Below, piece by piece: positions 7,225 to 14,898 of a DNA stretch of 14,898 nucleotides. This stretch comes from an uncultured Bacilli bacterium (GTDB lineage Bacteria; Bacillota_I; Bacilli_A; RF39; UBA660). The stretch is from assembly GCA_934096175.1 (NCBI GenBank), contig CAKOLG010000029.1, positions 1 through 14,898 of the forward strand, given 5' to 3'. Position 1 is the stretch's first letter. Every line of letters starts with the position of its first letter. A program made the position numbers and the translations under genes. The notes under the pieces are model-generated. The model searched no databases, was not told the origin of the DNA, and saw only the letters and a list, made by a program, of their open reading frames with translations.

Positions 7225-10200
7225 ATGACGATTCAGGAGCTTAAAACTAAATTAGAAGAAATTGTTCATAAAAAGTTATATGTAAGTTTAGCATTAGATC
7301 TAGAAGATAATGATGTTTTAGATAAAATATGTGTTTTTTTAAATAAAAGTGATAATTTAATTGAAGATTTAAAGGTTATTATTTCTTCTAAAAATAATGA
7401 AAATTATTATGCTTATGATGAATATATAAATCAATTTTTAATTAGTTTAGATGTTGAAAAAAGAATTAATATTATTAAAAATAATGATAAGTATAAAGAT
7501 TTAATTAAAGATAATAATATTTATATTAATATTTGGAATACTTTAAAAGATAAAGAAAAATTAGATTATTTGATTAGTAAGAGTAAGTATGATGAAATAG
7601 ATAATTTACTGCTTAACCAAGAATGTAAAAATACTAATAATTTTAAAAGTAATAAATTATTAAAAGAAATTTTTAGTAATGATGATATTCGAAAGAAGAT
7701 TGAATTATTTAGTTTATATCTTAATTATTCAACTACTTTATTAAATAATATTAACTTTAATGATTATGAATTTTGTTCTTTATTAAATAAAGAATGCTAC
7801 ACTCAATTATTATTAAAAAAATGTAAAAGTTTTAAAGATTTTTATAATTTATATAAGAATAACCATAAAATTTATAATTTACTAGCTAGAAATAGTTTAA
7901 GTTTTAAAAATGATGATAATGAAAAAATACATGATTTTATTTTAGATAATCCTAACTTTGTTGGGAAGTTTAATAATAAGTATTTGGATTTATTTAGTAT
8001 TATTGAAATAAGTAAATTAAGTAAATATAAAAATTTAGATAGTGATGCTTTTGCAACTATTATTGTAAGGTTATATAAGTATGATAATAGTAAAGCTGAT
8101 GAATATTTTAATAAGGATAATTTATTAAAATGTTCAAAACATAGTATTGATATTAATCCTTTTAGTAATTTAAGTGTTAATATTAGAAATGAAATATTTA
8201 ATAATTATAATTTATTTAATAAATTTTTAGATACTATTATGATTGAAGCTATTAATGAAAGTTTTGTTGAAGATGATATAGTTAATTTACTTAGAAATGA
8301 TACTTTTGTTTTTGATATGAGTTCTTTTGCAATAGAATTAATGTTAAATAAATTAAGTTTTAAAGCATCTTTTAATATGTTACAAAGGAAGAATATTTTA
8401 GCTAAAGTTAATCATTTAAATGTAGAAATAACTCTTAAAGATACAATATTTATTAAAGGATTTTTAGATAGTCCAATATTAGTAAATAAAAGTGATCATA
8501 GTATGATATTTGAAATGTTAAAGTATTTAAATGATGAAGAAGTATTATATTATGTAACTCTTCCCTATTTAATAAATAAATTAAGTAATTATGAAATAAT
8601 TAATATATGTTTATTAAAAAAGATTAATATATTTGATTTTTTAAGTAATAAGGTTATTATTGATAGTTTAGTTAAAAATGATATTATTAATTTTGTTAAT
8701 GAATATTGGAAAAGTAATTTGGATTTAAGTATATTTAATGATAAAGATTTATGTAAGTTAATTTTAAATATTGATGATAAAACTTTAAAACAAATTAATT
8801 TTGAAGAAGTTAATTATTTGTATGAAACTATTAGAACAAAGGGCGTATTATCTAAGCAAGAAGCTATCCCTACTATTAGTAATTATAAGTGTGTTTTAGC
8901 AAGTTATTTAACCTTAGGGTTAGAAAGAACTATTTTATTAGTTACAGAAGGAAATAAAGATGTAACGCTTGATTTTGTAAAGAAGCTCCAAGAAGAAATT
9001 GTTCAAGAAAAAATTAGAAGGTTTAAAGAAGAAAACGACGCTATTTTTAATAATATGGCTACACAAGTTATAGACAATCTATTAAAGCTAGAAAGAACGA
9101 ATGATATAGTTAAATTTGCAAAAATAATTGGCAATAATACTTATTTAGACAATTCAATATATATATTATTAGAAAATAAATATGATGATTATAATAGTAT
9201 ATTAAATAAATTTTATAGTTTTGTTAATTATTATAATGAGAACGAGGAATTATCTAAAAAAGATATTATAAATTATATTAATAGTTTTATTAATAAGTTT
9301 ATCAAAAGAAAAGAAAATGAATATAATGATGAATTTGATAAAAGAATTTTAAATAACTTTAAAATTAAAGAAAATGTTTTATTTAAGAAGAGGAAACTGG
9401 CTGGAAAAGAATTTTTGACTAAATTGAAACTTAAAGTATTTATTAGAGCGTTAACAGAGCCTCATTTTGGAATTAATTTTTTAAAAAATAATATTGATAT
9501 TACTTTATTAAAAGATAACTATGTTAATTATCTAAGAAATAATGAACAAGAATTTGAGGATATTTTGGAGCATGTATTAATTCCGCTTGCAAATGATAGA
9601 TTAGATTATGTTAATTGTCTAGAACATTTAGGAATAAATAAACCAGCTAATTATGACGTTTATATAAAATTCAATAATGATTTAAAATATGTGACTATTT
9701 TAAATGATAAAATTAATAGTTTAAAGAAAAAATATGGAATAGATGAAATTATATCAATTATGAATTATATTTGTTATGGAACTAGTATTACTTTTAAGGC
9801 AAAAGTTAGTGAAGTTAAGAATTTTAATAAATTAAGTGAGATAGTTAATCTTATCCATGGAGAAGTGTACATAGATAAATATTTTCTAAAATTTATTTAT
9901 AATACTAATATTGATATATATAATATTGATGAGATTATAGAGTATAAGAAGTATAATGAAATAATAGATGAAATTATTAAGAAAACTTATAAATATATTA
10001 ATAAGGTTATAGATGAAGTAAAAGTTAAAAATTATTATGTAAATGAGTATTTTAGGGCAGTTAATATAGATAATTTTGATTTAAAGATAAATAATGAAAA
10101 TTATGAATTAAGAAGAAGAGTATTTAGTTTAAATGATATTGAAATAATATTTAATGGTTTTGAATTTGGTAAAAAATGTGTTAATAAAGATTTATTATTA

Positions 10201-11364
10201 GAATTTTTATTTAATAAGAAAAATTTGGTAATGGTTGTTGATGGCTATTATGAAAGTCTAGTTGATAATTTAGGTGTTATTATTTCAAAATGGGATGAAA
10301 TTATTGATTATGTAAAAATATTAAATGAAGATATATATAGTTTATCTTTGATACAGATTGAAAATATTTTACAACTAATTAGTTTTAAAAATGATGTTTT
10401 ATTTAATACTTTAGATAAAGATTTAATTAGGTCTTTGTTTAATTTTAATTATTATGAAATTGATTTAAATGACAGATATAATTTGTTAATTAAATTATAT
10501 AAAGAATCTTATAAACAGGTTTTATCTACTCTACCATATTTATGTTATAGAGAAGAAAAATATTGTGTTAAATTTATTGATAAATATAGTCAAGATTACT
10601 TAAAACCTATTAATAATTCTGTTTATAGAGTTGGTGCAATAGGTAATGAATTGCTGACTTATTCTTTATTAAGTAAAAATGGTTGTCAATTGGGTATTTA
10701 TGTTGATGATGAATTAGTGGCAAAAGTAATTGGTGTGAGAAATGGAAATACATTGTATTTAAATAGTATTGAAAGTAATATTAAAGTTAGTTTTATTAAT
10801 GTTATTAAGAATTTTGGTAAAGAATTAATTAATATTATGAAAGATGATAGTGATTCTATAGATTTTATAACAATTGTTAATAATTATTATTTTAATGATG
10901 AAAATGGTTTAAAAATTGATACTACTTTATGCCCTATTATTGGATATCCTATTAGAGATGATTATAAAGTATCTAAAAATAATGTTATTTTTAGTAATTA
11001 TGCAGATAATGTAAGTACATTAGTAGCAAGTAATAAAGTTGTTGATAAAAATAATTTTAAATATTATGATATTGAAGCTAAGTATTTGAGAAAAAGAAAT
11101 GATATTATAAAGTTAAGTAATAACGTAAATGATGAATATTTAAATAAAATAAGTAAAATTTTATATATATATCGTGAGTTAAATAATAAATGTATAATTG
11201 ATATTAATTATAATAATATTGGAACAATTTATTTGGGTGATGATTTTGTTTTATTTATTCATAAAGATGGATATATTGAAAAATTTGTTTTACCTTTTGA
11301 TGAAAGAGCAAATGAAGAAATTAAAATAATTTTAGAAAATATGAAAAAAGAGAAATCATGTTAG
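7225..11364 (+). CDS. Giant Asn/Lys-rich helical protein of unknown function
   Basis: This is a 1379-aa protein with a strong ribosome site (GGAGGGG, 7214-7220) and no signal peptide or membrane segment, so it is probably cytosolic. It is dominated by short amphipathic helices rich in Asn, Lys, Asp, Ile and Leu, and I do not recognise the family. Three zones stand out. Residues about 545-640 contain a charged, probably coiled-coil stretch around QEEIVQEKIRRFKEENDA and use more G/C codons than the rest. Residues about 720-810 look more ordered (KRKLAGKEFLTKLKLKVFIR, then EPHFGINFL). The C-terminal part (about 1133-1379) is strand-rich, with GIYVDDELVAKVIGVRNGNT (1157-1176) followed by a helix and strand. 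That order loosely recalls a GNAT fold, but no acetyl-CoA loop is evident. The gene is monocistronic, between the sortase terminator and a shared bidirectional terminator. Adjacency to the sortase is suggestive only. The last codons overlap the convergent neighbour by 4 nt. Confidence 0.88.
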   Translation: MTIQELKTKLEEIVHKKLYVSLALDLEDNDVLDKICVFLNKSDNLIEDLKVIISSKNNENYYAYDEYINQFLISLDVEKRINIIKNNDKYKDLIKDNNIYINIWNTLKDKEKLDYLISKSKYDEIDNLLLNQECKNTNNFKSNKLLKEIFSNDDIRKKIELFSLYLNYSTTLLNNINFNDYEFCSLLNKECYTQLLLKKCKSFKDFYNLYKNNHKIYNLLARNSLSFKNDDNEKIHDFILDNPNFVGKFNNKYLDLFSIIEISKLSKYKNLDSDAFATIIVRLYKYDNSKADEYFNKDNLLKCSKHSIDINPFSNLSVNIRNEIFNNYNLFNKFLDTIMIEAINESFVEDDIVNLLRNDTFVFDMSSFAIELMLNKLSFKASFNMLQRKNILAKVNHLNVEITLKDTIFIKGFLDSPILVNKSDHSMIFEMLKYLNDEEVLYYVTLPYLINKLSNYEIINICLLKKINIFDFLSNKVIIDSLVKNDIINFVNEYWKSNLDLSIFNDKDLCKLILNIDDKTLKQINFEEVNYLYETIRTKGVLSKQEAIPTISNYKCVLASYLTLGLERTILLVTEGNKDVTLDFVKKLQEEIVQEKIRRFKEENDAIFNNMATQVIDNLLKLERTNDIVKFAKIIGNNTYLDNSIYILLENKYDDYNSILNKFYSFVNYYNENEELSKKDIINYINSFINKFIKRKENEYNDEFDKRILNNFKIKENVLFKKRKLAGKEFLTKLKLKVFIRALTEPHFGINFLKNNIDITLLKDNYVNYLRNNEQEFEDILEHVLIPLANDRLDYVNCLEHLGINKPANYDVYIKFNNDLKYVTILNDKINSLKKKYGIDEIISIMNYICYGTSITFKAKVSEVKNFNKLSEIVNLIHGEVYIDKYFLKFIYNTNIDIYNIDEIIEYKKYNEIIDEIIKKTYKYINKVIDEVKVKNYYVNEYFRAVNIDNFDLKINNENYELRRRVFSLNDIEIIFNGFEFGKKCVNKDLLLEFLFNKKNLVMVVDGYYESLVDNLGVIISKWDEIIDYVKILNEDIYSLSLIQIENILQLISFKNDVLFNTLDKDLIRSLFNFNYYEIDLNDRYNLLIKLYKESYKQVLSTLPYLCYREEKYCVKFIDKYSQDYLKPINNSVYRVGAIGNELLTYSLLSKNGCQLGIYVDDELVAKVIGVRNGNTLYLNSIESNIKVSFINVIKNFGKELINIMKDDSDSIDFITIVNNYYFNDENGLKIDTTLCPIIGYPIRDDYKVSKNNVIFSNYADNVSTLVASNKVVDKNNFKYYDIEAKYLRKRNDIIKLSNNVNDEYLNKISKILYIYRELNNKCIIDINYNNIGTIYLGDDFVLFIHKDGYIEKFVLPFDERANEEIKIILENMKKEKSC

Positions 11365-11377
11365 ATTTTCTCTTTTT
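11345..11377. terminator. Bidirectional terminator between convergent genes
   Basis: An 11-bp inverted repeat, AAAAAGAGAAA (11345-11355) and TTTCTCTTTTT (11367-11377), has an 11-nt loop that can pair further. It is A/T-tracted on both sides, so it can work in either direction. It lies inside the last codons of both converging genes, whose stop codons overlap at 11361-11364. Confidence 0.75.
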
Positions 11378-12467
11378 GTTTGTAATTATGATAAGTGTCT
11401 TTAAATACTTGATAATTGTCTTGAAGACGTTTATCGTCTTTGTTCGTTCGAATAGCTATTTTAGAGTATTTAATAGCTTCTTTATAGTGTTTTATGTAAT
11501 AACAAGCGATTGATAGAATATCATATATATTTGAGTTCCAAGCATTCTCTTCGTTAATGTAAGTTAAACTTTTTTCTTTTATTTTTAAAGCGTTTTTTAA
11601 GTAGTAATAAGCTTTTTCATAATCATTATTTAAATAGTATAGATAGCCCAAATCATATTTAGGTTCGCGTAAATATGGAGCTTCATTAATTGCTAATTTA
11701 TACCATAAAATTGATTCTTCTAAATAATTTTTTTGTAAATAAGAATATGCAATGTAACGCATTGAGGCACAACGTTCATCTTTCCAAGTAGCATTTTTCA
11801 TTTTTAGATGTTTATGTAATGTTGCTATAGCTTTGTCGTACTCGCCATAGTACATATATTCACGACCTAAGTAATGCATATTGCGGTCATCTTCTGGACA
11901 TTCTTCAACTGACATTTCTAACAGTGGTAAATACGACGTGCGTGATTTTGTGAAATCTTGATAATGATTTAGTGTTACATTTGGTATTAAGATTTCATGT
12001 TCTTTGTTTATGCATTCTAGAACTTCATGGACTGGATGCACCCATTTGTAATCATGACGAGAGTGAATTTTATTTAAATAAAAAGTTGTTGCTGGTACAC
12101 CTTTTTCGTTAAAATTCCAATTATATAAATATTTACCACGCGTTGTACCTTCAGGCCAATTTTTTTCTAAGTTTAAACGCCAATTTTTTTCAAATCTTTC
12201 ATCTAAATCTGTACAAACACAAATGTCTGTATCTTCTGAAACATAAGATAACGAAATATTTCTAGCTACATCAAATCTCCATGGTTTTACTATCTTTTCG
12301 TAGACAATTACTTTAGGACATTGTTTTAGCAATTTGACAGTATCATCTGTAGATCCAGTATCAAGAACAATAATTTCATCTGCCTCTTCCATTGAAGAAT
12401 ACCACGACAATACATTTTTTGCTTCATTTTTGGTTATCGCATAAACCGTAATTTTTTTCTTTTTCAT
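11361..12467 (-). CDS. GT2-family glycosyltransferase with TPR-like C-terminus
   Basis: This 368-aa soluble enzyme should transfer a sugar from a nucleotide-sugar donor. The N-terminal half is a GT-A fold of family 2: ITVYAITKNEAKN at the first strand, DTGSTDDT (36-43) in the nucleotide-binding region, WRFDVARN (63-70) and the metal-binding DLDE (87-90). The conserved HPVHEVLE (144-151) and LNHY (166-169) follow. Residues about 195-345 form TPR-like helical hairpins (HYLGREYMYYGEYDKAIATL, then DLGYLYYLNNDYEKAYYYL). This arrangement is seen in peptide or protein glycosyltransferases such as SunS-type enzymes, where the TPR part can bind the acceptor. It is a clear paralog of the next gene upstream. 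The ribosome site AGGTG precedes ATG 12467. I see no convincing promoter in the 130-bp gap, which holds the upstream gene's possible terminator. The acceptor is inferred to be the nearby collagen-like protein. Confidence 0.88.
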   Translation of the reverse strand: MKKKKITVYAITKNEAKNVLSWYSSMEEADEIIVLDTGSTDDTVKLLKQCPKVIVYEKIVKPWRFDVARNISLSYVSEDTDICVCTDLDERFEKNWRLNLEKNWPEGTTRGKYLYNWNFNEKGVPATTFYLNKIHSRHDYKWVHPVHEVLECINKEHEILIPNVTLNHYQDFTKSRTSYLPLLEMSVEECPEDDRNMHYLGREYMYYGEYDKAIATLHKHLKMKNATWKDERCASMRYIAYSYLQKNYLEESILWYKLAINEAPYLREPKYDLGYLYYLNNDYEKAYYYLKNALKIKEKSLTYINEENAWNSNIYDILSIACYYIKHYKEAIKYSKIAIRTNKDDKRLQDNYQVFKDTYHNYKQKEKI

Positions 12468-12578
12468 TATTTCACCTATACCTATAATAAAATATGAATG
12501 TTATACTATAAAAATTCAGAAATATGAAGTTTATTGAATGTTATTGTAATTGTTTTTTTAACTTAATATGTTTTTTTA

Positions 12579-12618
12579 TAATAAAATTAAAGAAGATATT
12601 ATTTTTCAAATATCTTCT
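12579..12618 (-). terminator. Possible terminator after the first glycosyltransferase gene
   Basis: A 10-bp inverted repeat, AGAAGATATT (12591-12600) and AATATCTTCT (12609-12618), has an 8-nt loop and overlaps the TAA stop (12601-12599). On the minus strand it is followed by an interrupted T-rich tract (TTTAATTTTATT), so termination may be partial and allow read-through to the second glycosyltransferase. Confidence 0.5.
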
Positions 12619-13669
12619 TATTATTAATTAGTCTTTTATCCTTTTTATTATATGCTAGTGCTTTATTGATATAAAATATGGCCTCGTCTTTTAGTCCTAA
12701 ATTATAATATGAAAGGGATAATAAATCATCAATAGTTGAATCCCAACAGAATGGTTCATTTATATATAGAAGTTCATTTTTGGTTATAGTTTTAGTTTTT
12801 AGTAAAAGATTTATGGTTTCCATATATTTTTGTTGGTCAAATTTTAAAAAAGCTAATTCAACGTATGGTTCACGGACATTTGGTGAGGTTAGAATTGCTT
12901 TATTTAACCATATTTCGGCTTCATCTACTCTTCCTAGTTGTTGGTAACATCTACTTATGAAACGCATTGATGCGGCACGTTCTAAATACCAAGCTGCTTC
13001 CATTTTTGTATGTTTGATTAAAGTTTCAATAGCTTCGTTCCATTTACCATAATACATGTATTCTCTACCTAAGTAGTGAGTAGTACGATCATTATCAGGA
13101 TTTTCTTTAAGAGATAGTTCTAATAGATTTAAATATTGTGAACGAGATTTATTTTTATCTGGATAATGATTTAAAACTATTGTTTCATTGGTGTTAACTA
13201 TTTCATTTTTTAAAGAGCATTTTAGTACCTCATGTACAGGGTAAATCCATTTATAATGTTTACGATCATGAATTTTTTCATAAAGGAAAGAAACTACGGG
13301 ACGATTTTCTTCATCTATTGACCAGTTGTATTTATAGCGAAGACGGTTGGCATTTTTAAAAGTTTCCTCTATTTTATTACGCCAACCTTTTTCAAATACT
13401 TCATCTAAGTCAGTGCACACACATACATCAACGTCTTTGGGAACCATATCTAAGCTTTTATTTCGAGCTACATCAAACCTCCATGGGGTAATTTGCTCAA
13501 TTTTAACATTTACTCCTAAAGATTTCAGTATTGAAACAGTATTGTCGGTAGATCCTGTGTCTAAAACATAAATAGCGTCTGCTTCTTTCATAGATTCAAA
13601 CCATCTTTGAACAAACTTTTCTTCATTCTTGGATATTGCATATACAGCTATTTTAAGTTTTTTATTCAT
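12599..13669 (-). CDS. GT2-family glycosyltransferase with TPR-like C-terminus (paralog)
   Basis: This 356-aa enzyme has the same architecture as the gene downstream. The GT-A motifs are DTGSTDNT (37-44), WRFDVARN (63-70) and DLDE (87-90), then YPVHEVLK and LNHYPDK, followed by TPR-like repeats (HYLGREYMYYGKWNEAIETL and later pairs). The two proteins align motif by motif with matching spacing, so they arose by duplication. They differ enough to suggest separate sugars or sequential steps. The ATG (13669) lies 9 nt after the stop of the collagen-like ORF. Its probable ribosome site (GGAG, about 15 nt upstream) is within that ORF, so the two are likely transcribed together and perhaps coupled. 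This context is the main reason to propose that it glycosylates the Thr residues of the collagen-like repeats. No membrane segment is visible; it should act in the cytosol. Confidence 0.88.
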   Translation of the reverse strand: MNKKLKIAVYAISKNEEKFVQRWFESMKEADAIYVLDTGSTDNTVSILKSLGVNVKIEQITPWRFDVARNKSLDMVPKDVDVCVCTDLDEVFEKGWRNKIEETFKNANRLRYKYNWSIDEENRPVVSFLYEKIHDRKHYKWIYPVHEVLKCSLKNEIVNTNETIVLNHYPDKNKSRSQYLNLLELSLKENPDNDRTTHYLGREYMYYGKWNEAIETLIKHTKMEAAWYLERAASMRFISRCYQQLGRVDEAEIWLNKAILTSPNVREPYVELAFLKFDQQKYMETINLLLKTKTITKNELLYINEPFCWDSTIDDLLSLSYYNLGLKDEAIFYINKALAYNKKDKRLINNKKIFEK

Positions 13670-13678
13670 TTATGATTT

Positions 13679-14197
13679 CTATGCTCCTGCTCCGGTTGGT
13701 CCGGTTGGACCTGTTGCTCCCGTTGGGCCGGTTGGTCCGGCAGGAATTGTCAAATTAAGAACAAAATTTGGTGATGTTCCTGTTATGGACGCTGTGGCTT
13801 GTGAGTCTGCTGCTCCTGTTGTAACTGTTCCAATAGTGAGTACAGGTGCGGCTCCTGTTGGGCCTGTTGGGCCGGTTGGGCCGGTTGGGCCTGTTGGGCC
13901 GGTTGGGCCTGTTGGTCCAGTTGCTCCTGCTGCTCCTGCTGCTCCTGTTGGACCTGTTGGTCCAGTTGCTCCTGCTGCTCCTGCTGCTCCGCTTGCTCCT
14001 GCTGCTCCGGTTGGGCCTGTTGGTCCTGTTGGTCCTGTTGCTCCTATTGCTCCTGCTACTCCTGCTGCTCCGGTTGGTCCTGTTGGTCCTGTTGCTCCTG
14101 CTGCTCCTGTTGGTCCTGTTGCTCCTGTTGCTCCTATTGGTCCTGTTGCTACATATAAAAATTTCTTCCAAGATAATTTTATTCGGTGAAATTCCAT
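13679..14197 (-). CDS. Collagen-like Gly-X-Thr repeat protein; 5' end doubtful, possibly truncated
   Basis: This 172-aa frame contains 33 uninterrupted Gly-X-Y triplets (residues 19-117), mostly GPT, GAA and GAT. A 35-residue non-collagen spacer (VLTIGTVTTGAADSQATASI...NLTIPA, 119-153) follows, then six more triplets and the stop. This composition is typical of Firmicutes collagen-like surface or exosporium (BclA-type) proteins; GPT-type triplets are glycosylated on Thr in BclA. The C-terminal trimerisation domain seen in BclA is absent. The first 18 residues (MEFHRIKLSWKKFLYVAT) are unlike the rest. They are read from AT-rich DNA, have no ribosome site, and overlap the end of the recombinase gene. 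The true 5' part may therefore have been displaced by an inserted element. Base composition jumps sharply at about 14150. The repeat frame is certain; the start is not. Confidence 0.7.
   Translation of the reverse strand: MEFHRIKLSWKKFLYVATGPIGATGATGPTGAAGATGPTGPTGAAGVAGAIGATGPTGPTGPTGAAGASGAAGAAGATGPTGPTGAAGAAGATGPTGPTGPTGPTGPTGPTGPTGAAPVLTIGTVTTGAADSQATASITGTSPNFVLNLTIPAGPTGPTGATGPTGPTGAGA
13847..14143 (-). repeat. Degenerate 9-bp tandem repeat encoding Gly-X-Thr/Ala triplets
   Basis: This GC-rich array is built from variants of a 9-bp unit encoding Gly-Pro-Thr or Gly-Ala-Ala/Thr; on the plus strand it reads as GTTGGTCCT- or GCTGCTCCT-like units. It covers the 33 triplets. A second short block lies at about 13682-13738. 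Such arrays change length by slippage or recombination. Long frames in other phases here (for example VGPVGP on the plus strand) are by-products of the repeat. Confidence 0.85.
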
Positions 14198-14898
14198 ATT
14201 ATATGAATATTGCGATCGTTTTGGTTTTCGTTGTATTTTCCAATTTCGATTTTATCAATAAACTCATCAATTATATCAATATTTAATTCATCAATTTGCT
14301 TATATTTTTTAAATAAATTTTTTTTATTTTTAAGTTTATTTTGTTTTGTTTCTATTAATAATAGATTTTTCTCAATAATTTTTAATCTTTCTTCTAGTTT
14401 ACTATTATCTTCTTTGTATTTGGTTCTTAAAGATATATATTGTTCTGCATTTAAAAGACCTTTTTTTAAATCTTCATATAAACATTGATAATATGAACTT
14501 TTGCTTTTTAGCTCTTTGAATATATTATTTTTTTCTCTAACTAAATTGTTTTTTTGTTCTTTAAATAAATCATTTTCTACCATATTATTATAAATTTCAA
14601 TTTGTTTTTTTGGACTATAAAATTCTTTCAAAAGGATATTTATTTTATCTTTTATATAATTGTGTAAAAATTCTTCACTTATCCATTTTTTATTATTACA
14701 ATTAGACCAGTTTGTTTTTTTGTCTTTACAACATAAGTAGCTGTAGCCTATAGAATTACTTTTTCCGCATTTATAAAATATTCCTCGACAAATTCCACAA
14801 TAAACCTTATTAGCCAGTAAATGTACTTTTCCATTTTTACAAGCCTTTTTAGTTCTAGATAATTTTTCTTGAACAGAATACCAAAGTTCTAAACTTAT
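14179..14898 (-). CDS. Large serine recombinase, C-terminal part (N-terminus beyond right edge)
   Basis: The minus-strand frame is open from the window edge (14898) to TAA 14181-14179, giving 239 residues. Only the C-terminal half of a large serine recombinase is present. It begins with ISLELWYSVQEKLSRTKK, typical of the recombinase domain. Next comes a zinc ribbon with Cys pairs in YCGIC and YLCC plus a later Cys (NCNNKKWISEEF). A long coiled coil follows (about 115-200, including GLLNAEQYISLRTKYKEDN). The ending, IDEFIDKIEIGKYN...IHIIWNF, is characteristic of these proteins. Such enzymes integrate and excise phages and conjugative or mobilisable elements. The catalytic Ser domain is not in the window. 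A shorter internal start at 14631 (TTG) would be an artefact. The gene end overlaps the apparent start of the collagen-like ORF by 19 bp, suggesting this is the edge of an integrated element. Confidence 0.9.
   Translation of the reverse strand: MSLELWYSVQEKLSRTKKACKNGKVHLLANKVYCGICRGIFYKCGKSNSIGYSYLCCKDKKTNWSNCNNKKWISEEFLHNYIKDKINILLKEFYSPKKQIEIYNNMVENDLFKEQKNNLVREKNNIFKELKSKSSYYQCLYEDLKKGLLNAEQYISLRTKYKEDNSKLEERLKIIEKNLLLIETKQNKLKNKKNLFKKYKQIDELNIDIIDEFIDKIEIGKYNENQNDRNIHIIWNFTE

Noticed and set aside
13847..14143. Short regular repeats that could suggest a CRISPR array
   Set aside because: The unit is 9 bp with no unique spacers and encodes collagen triplets; no cas genes are present.
13629..14189. 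Plus-strand frame encoding VGPVGP/APAAP repeats (186 aa) and a Leu-rich frame at 13846-14286
   Set aside because: They are antisense readings of the 9-bp collagen repeat. The minus-strand Gly-X-Thr frame has the correct Gly periodicity and a recognisable spacer.
14179..14631. Separate small 150-aa gene starting at TTG 14631
   Set aside because: The same frame is open to the window edge and reads as recombinase zinc ribbon and coiled coil, so it is one partial gene.
1..14898. UGA reassigned to Trp, as in some low-GC Mollicutes
   Set aside because: Trp is encoded by TGG throughout, the ATPase gene ends with TGA, and long frames are intact under the standard code.

Overview
The window looks like chromosomal DNA from a very low-GC, single-membrane Gram-positive bacterium of the Firmicutes (Bacillota). 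Host genes use almost exclusively A/T-ending codons. There are Shine-Dalgarno sites, extended -10 promoters, a class-B-type sortase with an NPETG wall-anchored substrate, and short stem-loop/U-run terminators. TGG encodes Trp and TGA is a stop, so the genetic code is standard. An uncultured gut-type Bacilli or Clostridia lineage is a reasonable guess, but nothing here fixes the genus. No rRNA, tRNA or CRISPR array was seen.

Layout. (1) 1-1975, minus strand: a two-gene operon behind a clean sigma-A promoter. It encodes a 353-aa protein with a C-terminal RelE/HigB-like domain, followed 2 nt later by a helical protein that runs off the left edge. (2) 1972-4554, minus: a PMCA-like P-type Ca2+ ATPase. 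(3) 4600-7171: a divergent pair consisting of a secreted, cysteine-containing NPETG surface protein (minus) and a sortase (plus). The sortase carries a large cytosolic N-terminal domain. Their promoters lie close together in a 140-bp intergenic space, and each gene ends in a hairpin terminator that overlaps its stop codon. (4) 7191-11364, plus: a 1379-aa Asn/Lys-rich, mostly helical cytosolic protein that I do not recognise, with its own extended -10 promoter. It converges on the next block and the two blocks share a bidirectional terminator. (5) 11361-13669, minus: two paralogous GT2-type glycosyltransferases with TPR-like C-termini. (6) 13679-14197, minus: a collagen-like Gly-X-Thr repeat ORF lying immediately upstream of the first glycosyltransferase. 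(7) 14179-14898, minus: the C-terminal part of a large serine recombinase. Its last codons overlap the apparent start of the collagen-like ORF.

How they may work together. The NPETG protein and the sortase look like a dedicated surface-anchoring pair. The collagen-like protein and the two glycosyltransferases look like a surface or spore-surface glycoprotein module, with Thr-rich triplets as plausible acceptors. The recombinase sits where the collagen-like gene should have its 5' end, so a mobile element may have interrupted that gene. The regions most worth a second look are this recombinase/collagen junction, the sortase with its cytosolic domain, the giant protein, and the RelE-like operon. 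These functional links are inferred from context and motifs, not demonstrated.
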